From: Pseudomonadota bacterium
Lineage (GTDB): Bacteria; Pseudomonadota; Gammaproteobacteria; Acidiferrobacterales; Acidiferrobacteraceae
Reading direction: 5' to 3'
Assembly (NCBI GenBank): GCA_021795255.1
Contig: JAJYPQ010000060.1
Coordinates: forward strand, 1 to 14,030
DNA: 14,030 nt
The first letter of the stretch is position 1; every line of letters begins with the position of its first letter. This document shows, one piece after another, positions 1 through 9,290 of this stretch. The position numbers and the translations under genes are program-made. The notes under the pieces are model-generated. The model was given only the letters and a program-made list of their open reading frames with translations, had not been told where the DNA came from and ran no database searches.

Positions 1-326
1 CGCTCCTTCTCATAAAGCCCAGGCGCCACAAACGCCCATACTTGGTAGAAGACGTAGGGAATCGCCAGCACGAGCGCCGTCGCAAAGGTGAGCTTCATCG
101 GGGCAATGAAAGTCGCTGGCAGATTCGTCGCGATCATAGCGCCATTGGCTGGAAGAACGGCGATCAGCGGCCGAGCGAGCAGCGCATAAAGCCTATCGGA
201 AAACGGAAAGAGGGCAACGAAAGTGACGAACACCGCGATCGCAGCACGGAGAAGCCGTGTCCGCAATTCCAGTAGATGATCAATAAAACTTGCTTCGGCG
301 GTTTCAGACGCCTTCGCCGCCGCCAT
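1..326 (-). CDS. tatC: Sec-independent protein translocase subunit TatC (3' end cut by window edge)
   Basis: TatC is the polytopic inner-membrane core of the twin-arginine translocase; with TatB it recognises RR signal peptides of folded, often cofactor-bearing proteins. Only the first 108 codons are inside the window. Reading from ATG 326 gives a short polar N-tail, then IDHLLELRTRLL (residues 15-26), matching the TatC cytoplasmic N-terminal motif. A first membrane helix (about 27-45), a periplasmic loop and the segment YQVWAFVAPGLYEKE (94-108) follow. The last segment carries the conserved Phe, Pro and Glu (F99, P102, E108) equivalent to E. coli TatC F94, P97 and E103 by my alignment. AAGGA at 333-337 lies 6 bases before the ATG and supports this start. 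The gene begins inside tatB, overlapping its last 23 bases in another frame. The rest of the protein lies outside the window. Confidence 0.95.
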   Translation of the reverse strand, partial: MAAAKASETAEASFIDHLLELRTRLLRAAIAVFVTFVALFPFSDRLYALLARPLIAVLPANGAMIATNLPATFIAPMKLTFATALVLAIPYVFYQVWAFVAPGLYEKE

Positions 327-762
327 TAGGCTTCCTTAGGTTATCGGAAACGGGGGAGGTGGAACCGGAAGACGCGGACGCACGGCGACCCCGGCGCCGG
401 CGCCGGCGCGGCGAACGGGCACGCGGTGCCGGCCCCGGCCTAGCCTGAGCCGGCGATCCCAAGGCCGGGGGAGTCCTATCTGGACTATCGTCGCCGAGCG
501 ACTGTCGCCACTCGCTCGGCGTCAATGATTCTTCCAAAAGAGACTTAGTGCGTTGCCATTCCTGATTGAGTTCCCGTAACGGTGCTAGATGTTCAGTTCC
601 TACCTGTCCGTCGAGGTCTTCTTTGACCTTATTCATGAAACGCCGCGCCCGGCCCATCCAGCGGCCAGCCGACCGTGCCACGTCGGGCAAATGCCGTGGA
701 TCGAGAACAATGACCGCAACAAGGCCAATGATCAGAATTTCAGAAAGACTGAAGTCAAACAT
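304..762 (-). CDS. tatB: Twin-arginine translocase subunit TatB
   Basis: TatB (152 aa) partners TatC in the receptor complex for RR signal peptides. The N-terminus shows the family layout: one membrane helix (about residues 5-21) with the polar E8 characteristic of TatB, a hinge with P22, and an amphipathic helix (about 23-45). A charged linker (46-95) and a variable Pro/Ser/Arg tail follow. Two things are unusual. The hinge residue normally Gly (G21 in E. coli) is Asp here (LDPRHLP, 20-26). The tail at 114-127 has ten Arg in fourteen residues, including six in a row (119-124), whereas E. coli TatB has a mostly acidic/polar tail. The stop is read within tatC. tatA ends 11 bases upstream. Position between tatA and tatC and the E8 residue distinguish it from TatA. 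Confidence 0.94.
   Translation of the reverse strand: MFDFSLSEILIIGLVAVIVLDPRHLPDVARSAGRWMGRARRFMNKVKEDLDGQVGTEHLAPLRELNQEWQRTKSLLEESLTPSEWRQSLGDDSPDRTPPALGSPAQARPGPAPRARSPRRRRRRGRRASASSGSTSPVSDNLRKPNGGGEGV
333..337 (-). promoter_or_regulatory. tatC ribosome binding site inside tatB
   Basis: On the minus strand this reads AAGGA, 6 bases before ATG 326. It lies within the end of the tatB coding region, so tatC is initiated from inside tatB, and it decides the tatC start. Confidence 0.6.
391..408. repeat. Three tandem copies of a 6-bp unit (CCGGCG) inside tatB
   Basis: Three perfect tandem copies of ccggcg, flanked by further partial GC-rich copies. On the minus strand the unit reads CGCCGG, encoding Arg-Arg in the tatB frame. 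The unit is a multiple of three, so copy-number slippage would lengthen or shorten the poly-Arg tail without shifting the frame. Confidence 0.7.
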
Positions 763-773
763 TGGTAGCGGAC

Positions 774-1052
774 TTAGCTCTTCCGGGTCCGCGACGGCCG
801 AGCCTTAACCTTCGGCGCAGGCACTGCGGTGGTGGCCTTGCCCTCAATAATGCGGGTCTCTTTTTGCGCGAGCGGATCGATGGGGCCTTCGCCCTCCTCG
901 TCGTGCTTTTCCGTTTCCTCTTTCATGGCGCCGCGAAAATTCTTGATCGCCCCACCCAGATCGGCGCCGATATTGCGGATCTTGCTCGTCCCGAAAAGCA
1001 CCACGACGATAACCAGGATAATCAAAAGATGCCAAATGCTGAAAAGATCCAT
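774..1052 (-). CDS. tatA: Twin-arginine translocase subunit TatA
   Basis: TatA (92 aa) oligomerises at the TatBC receptor to form the protein-conducting or membrane-thinning element for folded substrates. The sequence has the family pattern: a short N-terminal membrane helix (about residues 5-20), the FG hinge (F20-G21), then an amphipathic helix of the form [18 protein letters not shown] (29-46). An acidic linker and a short basic tail ([13 protein letters not shown], 80-92) follow. Length is typical. The start at ATG 1052 has an excellent SD (AGGAGG, 1058-1063) five bases away that overlaps the hinT stop codon, so the two genes are tightly coupled. tatB follows after 11 bases. The absence of E8 in the helix and the FG motif separate it from TatB. 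Confidence 0.95.
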   Translation of the reverse strand: MDLFSIWHLLIILVIVVVLFGTSKIRNIGADLGGAIKNFRGAMKEETEKHDEEGEGPIDPLAQKETRIIEGKATTAVPAPKVKARPSRTRKS

Positions 1053-1057
1053 TGCCG

Positions 1058-1063
1058 CCTCCT
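1058..1063 (-). promoter_or_regulatory. Consensus Shine-Dalgarno of tatA overlapping the hinT stop codon
   Basis: On the minus strand this reads AGGAGG, 5 bases before the tatA ATG. Its first two bases are part of the hinT TAG (1062-1064). It is one of the strongest ribosome binding sites in the window, fitting a high-copy TatA. Confidence 0.75.
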
Positions 1064-1397
1064 AAAAGCCGGGCAGCGAACCGCCGCCCAGCACATGTAT
1101 GTGTAGATGAGGGATTTCCTGTCCTCCGCCGGGACCCGTATTGATAATCGTCCGGAATCCCTCTGTGAGCCCCCCCTTACGCGCGATCTCGGGAAGAAGC
1201 CCCATCATATGTGTCACCAAGCCATCCTGTTGGGGCGTAAGGTCTTCGAGGCTCGCTATGTGCTCGCGGGGGATAACAAGCATGTGTACGGGGGCTTTGG
1301 GGTATTTGTCCGCGATCACAATGAGCCTATCATCCTCATATACGCGCGGCACCGTAATCTGGTTTCCGATAATCTGACAAAAAATGCAGTTCGACAT
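1062..1397 (-). CDS. hinT: HIT-family purine nucleoside phosphoramidase HinT
   Basis: A 111-aa histidine-triad protein; HinT enzymes hydrolyse AMP-lysine and related purine nucleoside phosphoramidates in the cytoplasm. The N-terminal CIFCQIIGN (residues 4-12) with two Cys, the VHMLVIPREHI strand (37-47) and the HIT motif HLHIHVLGG (H97, H99, H101) are all present. H99 is the expected nucleophile from family knowledge. Length matches the family. GGAGAGG precedes ATG 1397 and overlaps the end of hisE, whose stop is 2 bases upstream; tatA follows after 9 bases. HIT proteins next to hisE are common in proteobacteria, but a direct role in histidine synthesis has not been established. The specific substrate here is unknown. 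Confidence 0.9.
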   Translation of the reverse strand: MSNCIFCQIIGNQITVPRVYEDDRLIVIADKYPKAPVHMLVIPREHIASLEDLTPQQDGLVTHMMGLLPEIARKGGLTEGFRTIINTGPGGGQEIPHLHIHVLGGGSLPGF

Positions 1398-1399
1398 AA

Positions 1400-1723
1400 T
1401 TACCTCTCCTGCCGACGCCCCTTTTCCTCAATCCCCGATTGCCCAAATCGACGCTTGAGTTCAGCGAGAACCTGCTCTGGACTCAAATCCAAGAAGGCCA
1501 GCATCACAAGGCTATGAAACCAAAGGTCGGCCACCTCGTGAATGATCTGCCCCTGATCCCCACCCTTGGCTGCGATCAGGGTCTCTGCGGCCTCTTCCCC
1601 GACCTTCTTCAGAATGGCGTCGAGGCCCTTCTGATAGAGGGATGCTACGTACGAGTCCTTCGGGTCGGCCGCTCGGCGCGCCCGGAGCGTCGCATAAAGC
1701 TCTGCAAGCACGTCGTCGGTCAT
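1400..1723 (-). CDS. hisE: Phosphoribosyl-ATP pyrophosphatase HisE
   Basis: HisE (107 aa) hydrolyses PR-ATP to PR-AMP and pyrophosphate, the second step of histidine synthesis. It is an all-alpha MazG-like enzyme binding Mg2+ through acidic residues. Visible signatures are [14 protein letters not shown] (residues 40-53, acidic E43, E44, E47) and [14 protein letters not shown] (62-75, E63 and D66). It is separate from HisI here, unlike the fused HisIE of E. coli. ATG 1723 overlaps the hisI stop by 4 bases (ATGA) and has GGGAG four bases before it. The C-terminal tail after about residue 95 is basic and probably unstructured. It is the last his gene of the cluster. Confidence 0.95.
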   Translation of the reverse strand: MTDDVLAELYATLRARRAADPKDSYVASLYQKGLDAILKKVGEEAAETLIAAKGGDQGQIIHEVADLWFHSLVMLAFLDLSPEQVLAELKRRFGQSGIEEKGRRQER

Positions 1724-2142
1724 TTTACTCCCAAATCCGGCATTTCGCTGTCCTTCCCGTAAATCTCTTGAGCCGACTTAAGGATAGGGTCGACCGCGGC
1801 AAACCGGCCCTCAACCAGACGGGAGTAAAAGCAAGTCTCACGCCCGGTATGGCAGGCGATGCCACCTAACTGCTCGACAAGCAGTAGCACGCTATCCCCG
1901 TCACAATCGAGCCGTACCTCATGGAGACGCTGCACGTGCCCCGATTCTTCCCCTTTGCGCCACAAACGTTGCCGAGAACGAGACCAGTAGATGGCCCTCC
2001 CCTCCTCTATGCTGAGACGCAAAGACTCCGGACTCATCCATGCCAGCATCAAAACGCGCTGGGTTTTGAAATCCTGGGCGATAGTCGCCACTAGGCCGTC
2101 AGCCGACCACTTCACCTGGGTCAACCAAGCTGGGGCCGTCAT
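1720..2142 (-). CDS. hisI: Phosphoribosyl-AMP cyclohydrolase HisI
   Basis: HisI (140 aa) opens the adenine ring of PR-AMP to give ProFAR, the third pathway step, and is a Zn/Mg enzyme acting as a dimer. The metal-binding core is clear: [13 protein letters not shown] (79-91; D79, D81, D83 for Mg, C80 for Zn) and [13 protein letters not shown] (93-105; C97 and C104). The [18 protein letters not shown] stretch (52-69) is another family block. It is a stand-alone cyclohydrolase with no HisE domain at its end. Both junctions are 4-base ATGA overlaps, with the hisF stop upstream and the hisE start downstream, implying translational coupling. Confidence 0.95.
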   Translation of the reverse strand: MTAPAWLTQVKWSADGLVATIAQDFKTQRVLMLAWMSPESLRLSIEEGRAIYWSRSRQRLWRKGEESGHVQRLHEVRLDCDGDSVLLLVEQLGGIACHTGRETCFYSRLVEGRFAAVDPILKSAQEIYGKDSEMPDLGVK

Positions 2143-2894
2143 AAGCGCATCTCGATACCGTGCTGAGCCATATGGTGCTTCGCTTGGGCCACCGAAAATT
2201 CCCCAAAATGGAAAATGCTCGCCGCCAGCACGGCATCGGCGCGACCTTCTAAAATACCATCAACCAAATGATCGAGGGTGCCGACGCCGCCTGAGGCAAT
2301 CACTGGCACGGAAACAGCCGATGTCACCGCCCGGGTAAGACGCAGATCGAAACCGTCGCGGGTGCCATCGCGGTCCATGCTCGTAAGCAAGATCTCGCCC
2401 GCGCCGTACTCAGCCATACGACACGCCCACTCCACGACATCAAGGCCGGTCCCGCGCCGACCGCCATGGGTAAAGACCTCCCAATGGTCTCCAACCGCCT
2501 TTGCGTCGATGGCCACCACCAAACATTGGGCGCCGAAATGATCGGCGGCCTCTTTGATGAAGTCCGGACGCACAACGGCAGCGGAATTGATTCCGACCTT
2601 GTCGGCTCCGGCGTTCAGTAGGCGGCGCACGTCGGCGACCTCGCGCACCCCGCCACCAACCGTTAACGGAATAAAAACCTGGGCGGCGATGGATTCGACG
2701 ACCGAGACCATGGTCTCGCGCCCCTCATGGCTCGCGCTGATATCTAAAAAGGTAATCTCATCGGCGCCGCTCGCGTCGTAATGTCGTGCAGCCTCAACCG
2801 GGTCGCCGGCATCGCGGATCTCCTGGAACCGGACACCCTTGACGACCCGGCCGGAATTCACATCGAGACACGGGATAAGCCGCTTGGCCAACAT
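2139..2894 (-). CDS. hisF: Imidazole glycerol phosphate synthase cyclase subunit HisF
   Basis: HisF (251 aa) is the (beta/alpha)8 barrel that condenses PRFAR with ammonia from HisH to give IGP and AICAR, linking histidine to purine synthesis. Catalytic D11 (IPCLDV, 7-12) and D130 (VVAIDAK, 126-132) are both present. So are the phosphate-binding glycine segments TVGGGV (78-83) and IASGGVGT (199-206), and the [13 protein letters not shown] region (171-183). Length matches the family. ATG 2894 directly follows the hisA TAA with no gap, and the end overlaps hisI by 4 bases. It is paralogous to HisA, and one 20-bp stretch is nearly identical between the two genes. Confidence 0.97.
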   Translation of the reverse strand: MLAKRLIPCLDVNSGRVVKGVRFQEIRDAGDPVEAARHYDASGADEITFLDISASHEGRETMVSVVESIAAQVFIPLTVGGGVREVADVRRLLNAGADKVGINSAAVVRPDFIKEAADHFGAQCLVVAIDAKAVGDHWEVFTHGGRRGTGLDVVEWACRMAEYGAGEILLTSMDRDGTRDGFDLRLTRAVTSAVSVPVIASGGVGTLDHLVDGILEGRADAVLAASIFHFGEFSVAQAKHHMAQHGIEMRL

Positions 2895-3653
2895 TTAAGG
2901 TGAGCGGCCGCTACCTGAGCGGTCAAGTTCGTCGGCTAAAGCTTGGGCTTCGCGCAACAACAATTTGCCCTCATAGAGGGCGCGGCCGACGATCGCGCCT
3001 TCGACGCCGACATCGGCAATCGAACAGAGTTTACGAATATCATCGAGGCTTGCGATACCGCCTGAGGCGATCACCGGGATCGAGATCGCGCTTGCAAGCC
3101 GGCGCGTGTCGTCGATATTGACGCCGTGCATCATACCGTCACGCCCGATATCTGTATAAATCACCGCCTCAACCCCATCGTCTTGGTATCTATGGACGAG
3201 ATCAACGACATCGTGTCCGGAAAGCTTAGACCAGCCGTCGGTCGCGACCTTTCCCTCTTTGGCGTCCAGACCTACGAGAATATGGCCCGGAAACTCGGCG
3301 CACATGTCGCCAACAAAATGCGGCATATTGACGGCCTTGGTCCCCAGTATGACGTAGCGCACCCCGACGTCCAGATAGGTCTGAATCGTCTCCTCGGTGC
3401 GGATGCCACCACCTACCTGAATCAAAACATCGGGGTACCGGCGCGCGATTTCATGAATCACGCCCGCGTTCACGGGCTCGCCGGCGAATGCCCCGTTGAG
3501 GTCGACAATATGAATCCGTTTTGCGCCTTCATCTATCCACCGACCAGCCACTTCCACGGGATCGTCGGAAAAAACCGTTTCGTCCTCCATGCGGCCTTGG
3601 CGCAAACGCACACATTGGCCATTTTTGAGATCAATCGCTGGGATGATTAACAT
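2895..3653 (-). CDS. hisA: ProFAR isomerase HisA
   Basis: HisA (252 aa) is the (beta/alpha)8 barrel that isomerises ProFAR to PRFAR. Catalytic D8 (IPAIDLKNG, 4-12) and D130 (VGLDAKEG, 127-134) are seen, with the phosphate-binding VGGGIRTEE (80-88) and [11 protein letters not shown] (195-205). The chosen start is ATG 3653, giving the canonical N-terminus MLIIPAIDL, with GCGGAG (3660-3665) six bases away. A longer reading from a TTG at 3674 adds seven residues with no family support. The start overlaps the hisH stop by 7 bases, and the stop abuts hisF with no spacer. The last dozen residues (about 241-252) are polar and likely a disordered tail. Confidence 0.96.
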   Translation of the reverse strand: MLIIPAIDLKNGQCVRLRQGRMEDETVFSDDPVEVAGRWIDEGAKRIHIVDLNGAFAGEPVNAGVIHEIARRYPDVLIQVGGGIRTEETIQTYLDVGVRYVILGTKAVNMPHFVGDMCAEFPGHILVGLDAKEGKVATDGWSKLSGHDVVDLVHRYQDDGVEAVIYTDIGRDGMMHGVNIDDTRRLASAISIPVIASGGIASLDDIRKLCSIADVGVEGAIVGRALYEGKLLLREAQALADELDRSGSGRSP

Positions 3654-4297
3654 CGATCGCTCCGCCCGTCCCAATTCAGAAAATTTGCAAGAAGCTGTAA
3701 TCCGGCGCGCTGACTTTTTTCCGGATGAAACTGAGTAGCAAAGATATTTTCATAGGCGGCAGCCGAAGTAAAGGGAAGGCCGTAGTCCGTCACGCCGACC
3801 GTTTCCGGCGCCCCCACGGCATCAGCATAATAACTATGAACGAAGTAGAAGCGCGCGTCGTTTTCGATTCCGGCCCATAGCGAATGAGGCCGCGCTTGCT
3901 GTACCTGATTCCAACCCATATGCGGCACCTTGAGCGGCAAGCCGCTCGCATCGGACATGGATCCAAACAGCCGGACACGACCTCTCAGGAGACCAAGGCC
4001 CGCTACGCCCCCGCCTTCGTCGCTCTCATCATAAAGCGCTTGCAAACCAAGACAGATACCGAGAAACGGTCGCTGACGTGCCGCGTCCAAAACGGCCTCA
4101 CGCAAACCCTCGAATCTCATCGCCTCCATACAACCCTTAATGGCTCCTTGGCCCGGGAATATTACGCGGTCGGCCGTAGCCACGGCCCGGGCATTGGCGG
4201 CGAGGACCACCCGTGTCTTCGGGGAAACGTGCTCCAGGGCCTTCACTACAGACCGCAGATTCCCCATACCGTAGTCCAAAACCGCGACGCTACCCAT
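3647..4297 (-). CDS. hisH: Imidazole glycerol phosphate synthase glutaminase subunit HisH
   Basis: HisH (216 aa) is the class I (triad) glutamine amidotransferase that releases ammonia from glutamine and channels it into HisF. The triad is complete: C82 in [10 protein letters not shown] (77-86), and H191 and E193 in ATQFHPEKS (187-195). The N-terminal [11 protein letters not shown] (7-17) and the VPHMGWNQV block (124-132) are typical family segments. The GQGAIKGCM region (49-57) lines the expected oxyanion region. ATG 4297 lies 6 bases after the hisB stop; GGGGAG is upstream but rather distant (about 13 bases), so coupling to hisB termination is likely. The end overlaps hisA by 7 bases. Confidence 0.96.
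   Translation of the reverse strand: MGSVAVLDYGMGNLRSVVKALEHVSPKTRVVLAANARAVATADRVIFPGQGAIKGCMEAMRFEGLREAVLDAARQRPFLGICLGLQALYDESDEGGGVAGLGLLRGRVRLFGSMSDASGLPLKVPHMGWNQVQQARPHSLWAGIENDARFYFVHSYYADAVGAPETVGVTDYGLPFTSAAAYENIFATQFHPEKSQRAGLQLLANFLNWDGRSDRC
3660..3665 (-). promoter_or_regulatory. hisA Shine-Dalgarno inside hisH
   Basis: Minus-strand GCGGAG six bases before ATG 3653, within the last codons of hisH. It favours ATG 3653 over the in-frame TTG at 3674. Confidence 0.6.
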
Positions 4298-4303
4298 GCG
4301 CGT

Positions 4304-4891
4304 CTACAGACTCCCCTTCGTTGAGGGAATTTGGGTCGGGGCCCGATCGTCACGCTCAAGCGCCATACGTAGAGCGCGCCCAAACGCCTTGAATATCGTC
4401 TCGGCCACGTGATGGGCATTGTGGCCGGTCACGACGTCGACATGAACCGTGACAAGGGCGTGATTCACAAAGCCGCGCAAAAATTCTTCGATAAGGTCGA
4501 CGTCAAAATCGTTGATGCGGGCGCGCGCGAAACTCGCCCGATAAAAAAGACCGGGGCGTCCGGAAAGATCGACCACAACACGACTCAAGGCCTCGTCAAG
4601 AGGCACGTAGGCGTGACCGTAACGACGCAGCCCAGCCTTATCTCCCATGGCCTTATGCAGAGCCTGGCCCAAGGTGATCCCCACGTCTTCCACGGTATGA
4701 TGGGCATCGACCGCCAAATCGCCAGTGGCCTCGATCCGCATGTCAAAAAGACCGTGGCGCGCGATCTGGTCGAGCATATGCTCGAAGAATGGCAAACCGG
4801 TCTTCAAATGCGTGCTTCCACTGCCGTCGACAGTCAACGCCACGCTGACCTGGGTTTCCAGGGTGTTTCTCACAACGCTCGCCGTGCGCAC
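4304..4891 (-). CDS. hisB: Imidazoleglycerol-phosphate dehydratase HisB (monofunctional)
   Basis: HisB (195 aa) dehydrates IGP to imidazole acetol phosphate using Mn2+. The two duplicated metal-binding motifs are DAHHTVED (62-69) and HNAHHVAE (157-164), with [13 protein letters not shown] (35-47) between the N-terminus and the first motif. It consists only of the dehydratase domain, unlike the bifunctional enterobacterial HisB carrying an N-terminal histidinol-phosphatase. I chose GTG 4891: AGGAG lies five bases upstream (4897-4901) and the protein then begins [13 protein letters not shown], as in homologues. An in-frame ATG at 4921 would add ten residues and has no comparable SD. Spacing is 33 bases from hisC and 6 to hisH. 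Confidence 0.95.
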   Translation of the reverse strand: MRTASVVRNTLETQVSVALTVDGSGSTHLKTGLPFFEHMLDQIARHGLFDMRIEATGDLAVDAHHTVEDVGITLGQALHKAMGDKAGLRRYGHAYVPLDEALSRVVVDLSGRPGLFYRASFARARINDFDVDLIEEFLRGFVNHALVTVHVDVVTGHNAHHVAETIFKAFGRALRMALERDDRAPTQIPSTKGSL

Positions 4892-4896
4892 AGAAA

Positions 4897-4901
4897 CTCC
4901 T
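4897..4901 (-). promoter_or_regulatory. hisB Shine-Dalgarno selecting the GTG start
   Basis: Minus-strand AGGAG, five bases before GTG 4891. It sits inside the alternative reading that would begin at ATG 4921, arguing that the GTG is the real start. Confidence 0.7.
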
Positions 4902-4924
4902 AAAGGCCAATGGCCATACAAAGC

Positions 4925-5989
4925 TTATAAGGCCTGAGACAAAGCCGCAAGAAATGCCCCATTCTCGTCCGGTGTCCCCACCGTCACCCGCAGACAACCA
5001 GCGAGGCCTGGGTGGTGGCTCAGGTTCTTAATCAAAATACCTCGGCCTTCCAGTTCCCTATGAATACGGCCAGCCTCGTGGGCTTTATGTGGCTTAAATA
5101 ATAAGAAATTCGCCTCACTCGGCCAGACCGTCACCATAGCCCCAAGCTCGCTATAAAGTCGCGCCCGCTCTTCTCGAATCCTTCGAGCCTGATCTTCGAA
5201 CACATCCATATAATCCAGCGCGAAAGCAATCGTTGCGACGGTTACGCTGCTGATATTGTACGGCAGGCGCACCTTTTCAAGCTCCTGCACCCAGCTTGCA
5301 TCCGCCGCAAGCCACCCAAAGCGCATCCCGGCAAGCCCCTGCTTTGACAGGGTGCGAAGCACCATCAACTGCGGACAGGCGGCAAGCTTGTCCATCACCG
5401 TCGCCTGAGCAAAGGGATAATAGGCCTCATCGACGACGATAAGCGCGTCTTCGATCGTCAGCAGATCTTCGATCTCGGCGCGCGGATAGAGGATGCCAGT
5501 CGGGTTATTGGGGTAGGCCAAAAAAAGCAAAGCCGGGGCATGCTGTGTTAGGGCTTCCTTCAAGGCCCCCACATCGAGTCCGAAATCGTCCTTTAACGGC
5601 ACCCCGACAAAAGCACGCCCGAGCAGACTCGCGATTTGCTCGTACATAACGAATGTCGGCATGGGCGCCACCACCGTCACATCGGCGGAGGTGGCGAACA
5701 AAAGGTTTTGCAGGATTTCATCCGACCCATTCCCCAACACGACATCGCATCCGGGGGCCAGACCCGCTTCCACGGCCAGGCGCTTCTTAAGATGCTGATA
5801 TTGGTCGACAGCCGGGTAGCGATTGATGGCAACCTCCCGGAGCGCATACAACCAACGATCGCGCACCTCGATGGGGAGGCGATAGGGGCTTTCCATCGCG
5901 TCGAGCTTGACCCTGGGTGCGCCCGGCGGAACGTGGTAGCCGGCGCGCGCCCGGACTTGGTCGGCTATATAGCGTTCGAGTTTAGCCAC
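4925..5989 (-). CDS. hisC: Histidinol-phosphate aminotransferase HisC
   Basis: HisC (354 aa) is a PLP-dependent fold-type I aminotransferase converting imidazole acetol phosphate and glutamate to histidinol phosphate. Signatures are GNGSDEIL (86-93, PLP phosphate region), YPNNPTG (159-165), VVDEAYYPF (185-193, the Asp contacting the pyridine nitrogen and Tyr) and [14 protein letters not shown] (213-226) with K216 as the Schiff-base lysine. The length is typical. The start is GTG 5989, overlapping the hisD stop by 8 bases, with no strong SD visible, so reinitiation after hisD is likely. A hisC-like gene could also serve other aromatic aminotransferase roles, but the position between hisD and hisB makes HisC the clear call. 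Confidence 0.95.
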   Translation of the reverse strand: MAKLERYIADQVRARAGYHVPPGAPRVKLDAMESPYRLPIEVRDRWLYALREVAINRYPAVDQYQHLKKRLAVEAGLAPGCDVVLGNGSDEILQNLLFATSADVTVVAPMPTFVMYEQIASLLGRAFVGVPLKDDFGLDVGALKEALTQHAPALLFLAYPNNPTGILYPRAEIEDLLTIEDALIVVDEAYYPFAQATVMDKLAACPQLMVLRTLSKQGLAGMRFGWLAADASWVQELEKVRLPYNISSVTVATIAFALDYMDVFEDQARRIREERARLYSELGAMVTVWPSEANFLLFKPHKAHEAGRIHRELEGRGILIKNLSHHPGLAGCLRVTVGTPDENGAFLAALSQAL

Positions 5990-7280
5990 TTATGCGACAC
6001 TCAGCCGAAAGCGCATGGGCCGTGAGGCCTTCGCCACGCGCTAGGACGGATGCCGTGCGGCCAAGTACCGAGGCGCCGTTGGGTGTACAGAATACGATGC
6101 TGGTTCGCTTCTGGAAGTCGTAGACCCCGAGCGGCGAGCTAAAACGCGCGGTACCCGATGTCGGCAATACGTGGTTAGGACCGGCGCAGTAGTCCCCCAA
6201 AGATTCGGCGGTATACCGGCCGACGAAGATCGCGCCAGCGTGGCGCACGCGATCGATCCACGCTTGCGCGTCATCCAGCGACAATTCGAGATGCTCGGGC
6301 GCCACTTCGTTGACAAGCTCGATTGCCTCCGCAATCGAGCGAACCTCGATCAGGGCGCCGTGGCGGGCCAGCGCGGCCGAGATGATATCGCGTCGCTCCA
6401 TCTCCGGGAGCAGACGTTCGATCTCGGCGCGCACCGCCTGAACGAAGTGGGGATCCGGCGTAAACAATAGGGCTTGCGCCCCCTCGTCATGCTCCGCCTG
6501 AGCAAAGAGGTCGTAGGCGATCCAGCGCGGATCGGTCTTGCCATCACAAACGATCGCCACTTCGGACGGGCCGGCTATCATGTCGATCGCCACCTGCCCG
6601 AAAACAAGCCTCTTCGCGGCCGCCACATAGGCATTACCGGGACCTACGATCTTATCCACGCGGGGAACGGTTGCGGTGCCATAGGCCATGGCCGCGATCG
6701 CCTGAGCGCCCCCGGCCAGGAAAACCCGGTCGACCTTAGCGACAAAGGCTGCGGCAAGCACAAGCGGCGATGGCTCGGCTGTGGACGGTGCCATCATGAT
6801 GAGCTCGCCGACGCCCGCCAAACGCGCCGGAATCGCGTTCATGAGGACCGATGACGGATAAGCGGCCTTGCCGCCCGGGACATATAGCCCCACTCGATCG
6901 AGGGCCGTAATTTTCAGGCCAAGGCGCGAGCCTAGGTCATCTTCGTGCATATAAGGCGTCACGATCTGATGTTCGTGATAGGCCCGGATGCGTGCGGCTG
7001 CGTCCTCCAAGGCCCGCCGCTGGGGCCCCGAAAGGGCATCAAATGCAGCCTTAAGTCGTGTGGCTGGGACCTCGAGATCCGTCACGTGGGCGGCTTTACG
7101 CTGATCGAGACGTTCCGTCCACATCAAAAGCGCGCTATCACCGCGCTCGCGCACGTCGTTCACGATACCGCGCGCGATCTCCTCGGCCTTTACCGAGTTC
7201 TCTTCCGAGCGATTGAGAAGAGCACGAAAGTCGGTAGAAAAACCGGCATCACGCGTGTTCAAGGTCGCTATAGCGCTCAT
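5982..7280 (-). CDS. hisD: Histidinol dehydrogenase HisD
   Basis: HisD (432 aa) performs the last two steps, oxidising histidinol to histidine with two NAD+. Expected Zn ligands are Q261 and H264 ([12 protein letters not shown], 259-270), D363 and H422. The catalytic pair E329/H330 lies in [11 protein letters not shown] (324-334). [13 protein letters not shown] (136-148), [13 protein letters not shown] (211-223) and the [13 protein letters not shown] block (364-376) are further family signatures. The start is ATG 7280, which overlaps the hisG stop as ATGA and has GGGAG (7289-7293) eight bases away; a GTG at 7289 lies on top of that SD and is unlikely. It overlaps hisC by 8 bases. Confidence 0.97.
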   Translation of the reverse strand: MSAIATLNTRDAGFSTDFRALLNRSEENSVKAEEIARGIVNDVRERGDSALLMWTERLDQRKAAHVTDLEVPATRLKAAFDALSGPQRRALEDAAARIRAYHEHQIVTPYMHEDDLGSRLGLKITALDRVGLYVPGGKAAYPSSVLMNAIPARLAGVGELIMMAPSTAEPSPLVLAAAFVAKVDRVFLAGGAQAIAAMAYGTATVPRVDKIVGPGNAYVAAAKRLVFGQVAIDMIAGPSEVAIVCDGKTDPRWIAYDLFAQAEHDEGAQALLFTPDPHFVQAVRAEIERLLPEMERRDIISAALARHGALIEVRSIAEAIELVNEVAPEHLELSLDDAQAWIDRVRHAGAIFVGRYTAESLGDYCAGPNHVLPTSGTARFSSPLGVYDFQKRTSIVFCTPNGASVLGRTASVLARGEGLTAHALSAECRISG

Positions 7281-7915
7281 GGTCCACACTCCCGGGCCAG
7301 AGAAGCGATCACTGGCTTTAATGACGGATATTTCATTTTCATGGCCGCCCTATTCGCGATCAGCCACGCACTGACATCCAATATGTGCTCGACCGCCACG
7401 AGTCCGTTTGCAGCCAATGTCTTTCCGCTACTCACAAGATCTACGATCCGATCCGCTAGGCCCACAAGCGGGGCAAGCTCCATGGAGCCGTAGAGGTGAA
7501 CGATGTCGGTCTGAATCCCCTTTTGTGCAAAATGATTTTGCGCGATACGCACATACTTGGTGGCGATCCTCAAGCGCGTCCAATCGCGCGGGTCGTCGGT
7601 CTGCGCCATGCCGGCAGGTTCCGCGACCATAAGGCGGCAACGGGCTATCCCGAGATCGGCCAGCTCATACAAGCCCTCGCAGCCGTCCTCCAAAAGGACA
7701 TCCTTGCCGGCGATCCCGAGATCGGCGGCGCCGTAGCGCACATAGGTAGGGACGTCGGCTGCACGTATGACGATGAGCTGTACGTCGGAGACATTGGTGT
7801 CGATAATCAGACGTCGGGTCTTCGTCAGATCTTCGTTGGGTACAATCCCGGCACGCTTCAGGAGCGGAAGGCTCTCTTCGAGGATACGCCCCTTCGACAA
7901 GGCGATCGTTACCAT
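7277..7915 (-). CDS. hisG: ATP phosphoribosyltransferase HisG, short form
   Basis: HisG (212 aa) joins ATP and PRPP to PR-ATP, the committed histidine step. The sequence has the catalytic domain only: [14 protein letters not shown] at the start, the [20 protein letters not shown] signature (152-171) that binds PRPP phosphates, and an end soon afterwards. The long form (about 300 aa, as in E. coli) carries a C-terminal ACT-like regulatory domain that is missing here. In known short-form families, activity and histidine feedback depend on HisZ, a HisRS-like paralogue, which is not in this window. ATG 7915 is one base after the murA TGA (TGACATG) with no clear SD, implying coupling to murA. The open frame continues upstream to 8227 inside murA, but that part is not HisG-like. 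Confidence 0.96.
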   Translation of the reverse strand: MVTIALSKGRILEESLPLLKRAGIVPNEDLTKTRRLIIDTNVSDVQLIVIRAADVPTYVRYGAADLGIAGKDVLLEDGCEGLYELADLGIARCRLMVAEPAGMAQTDDPRDWTRLRIATKYVRIAQNHFAQKGIQTDIVHLYGSMELAPLVGLADRIVDLVSSGKTLAANGLVAVEHILDVSAWLIANRAAMKMKYPSLKPVIASLARECGP

Positions 7916-7916
7916 G

Positions 7917-9290
<1,374 letters not shown>

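Noticed and set aside
3126..3650. 174-residue plus-strand open frame opposite hisA
   Set aside because: The hisA reading has catalytic residues and family length; the opposite frame has nothing recognisable.
4892..4921. HisB start at ATG 4921
   Set aside because: It would add ten residues not seen in HisB homologues and would place the AGGAG of the GTG start inside the coding region.
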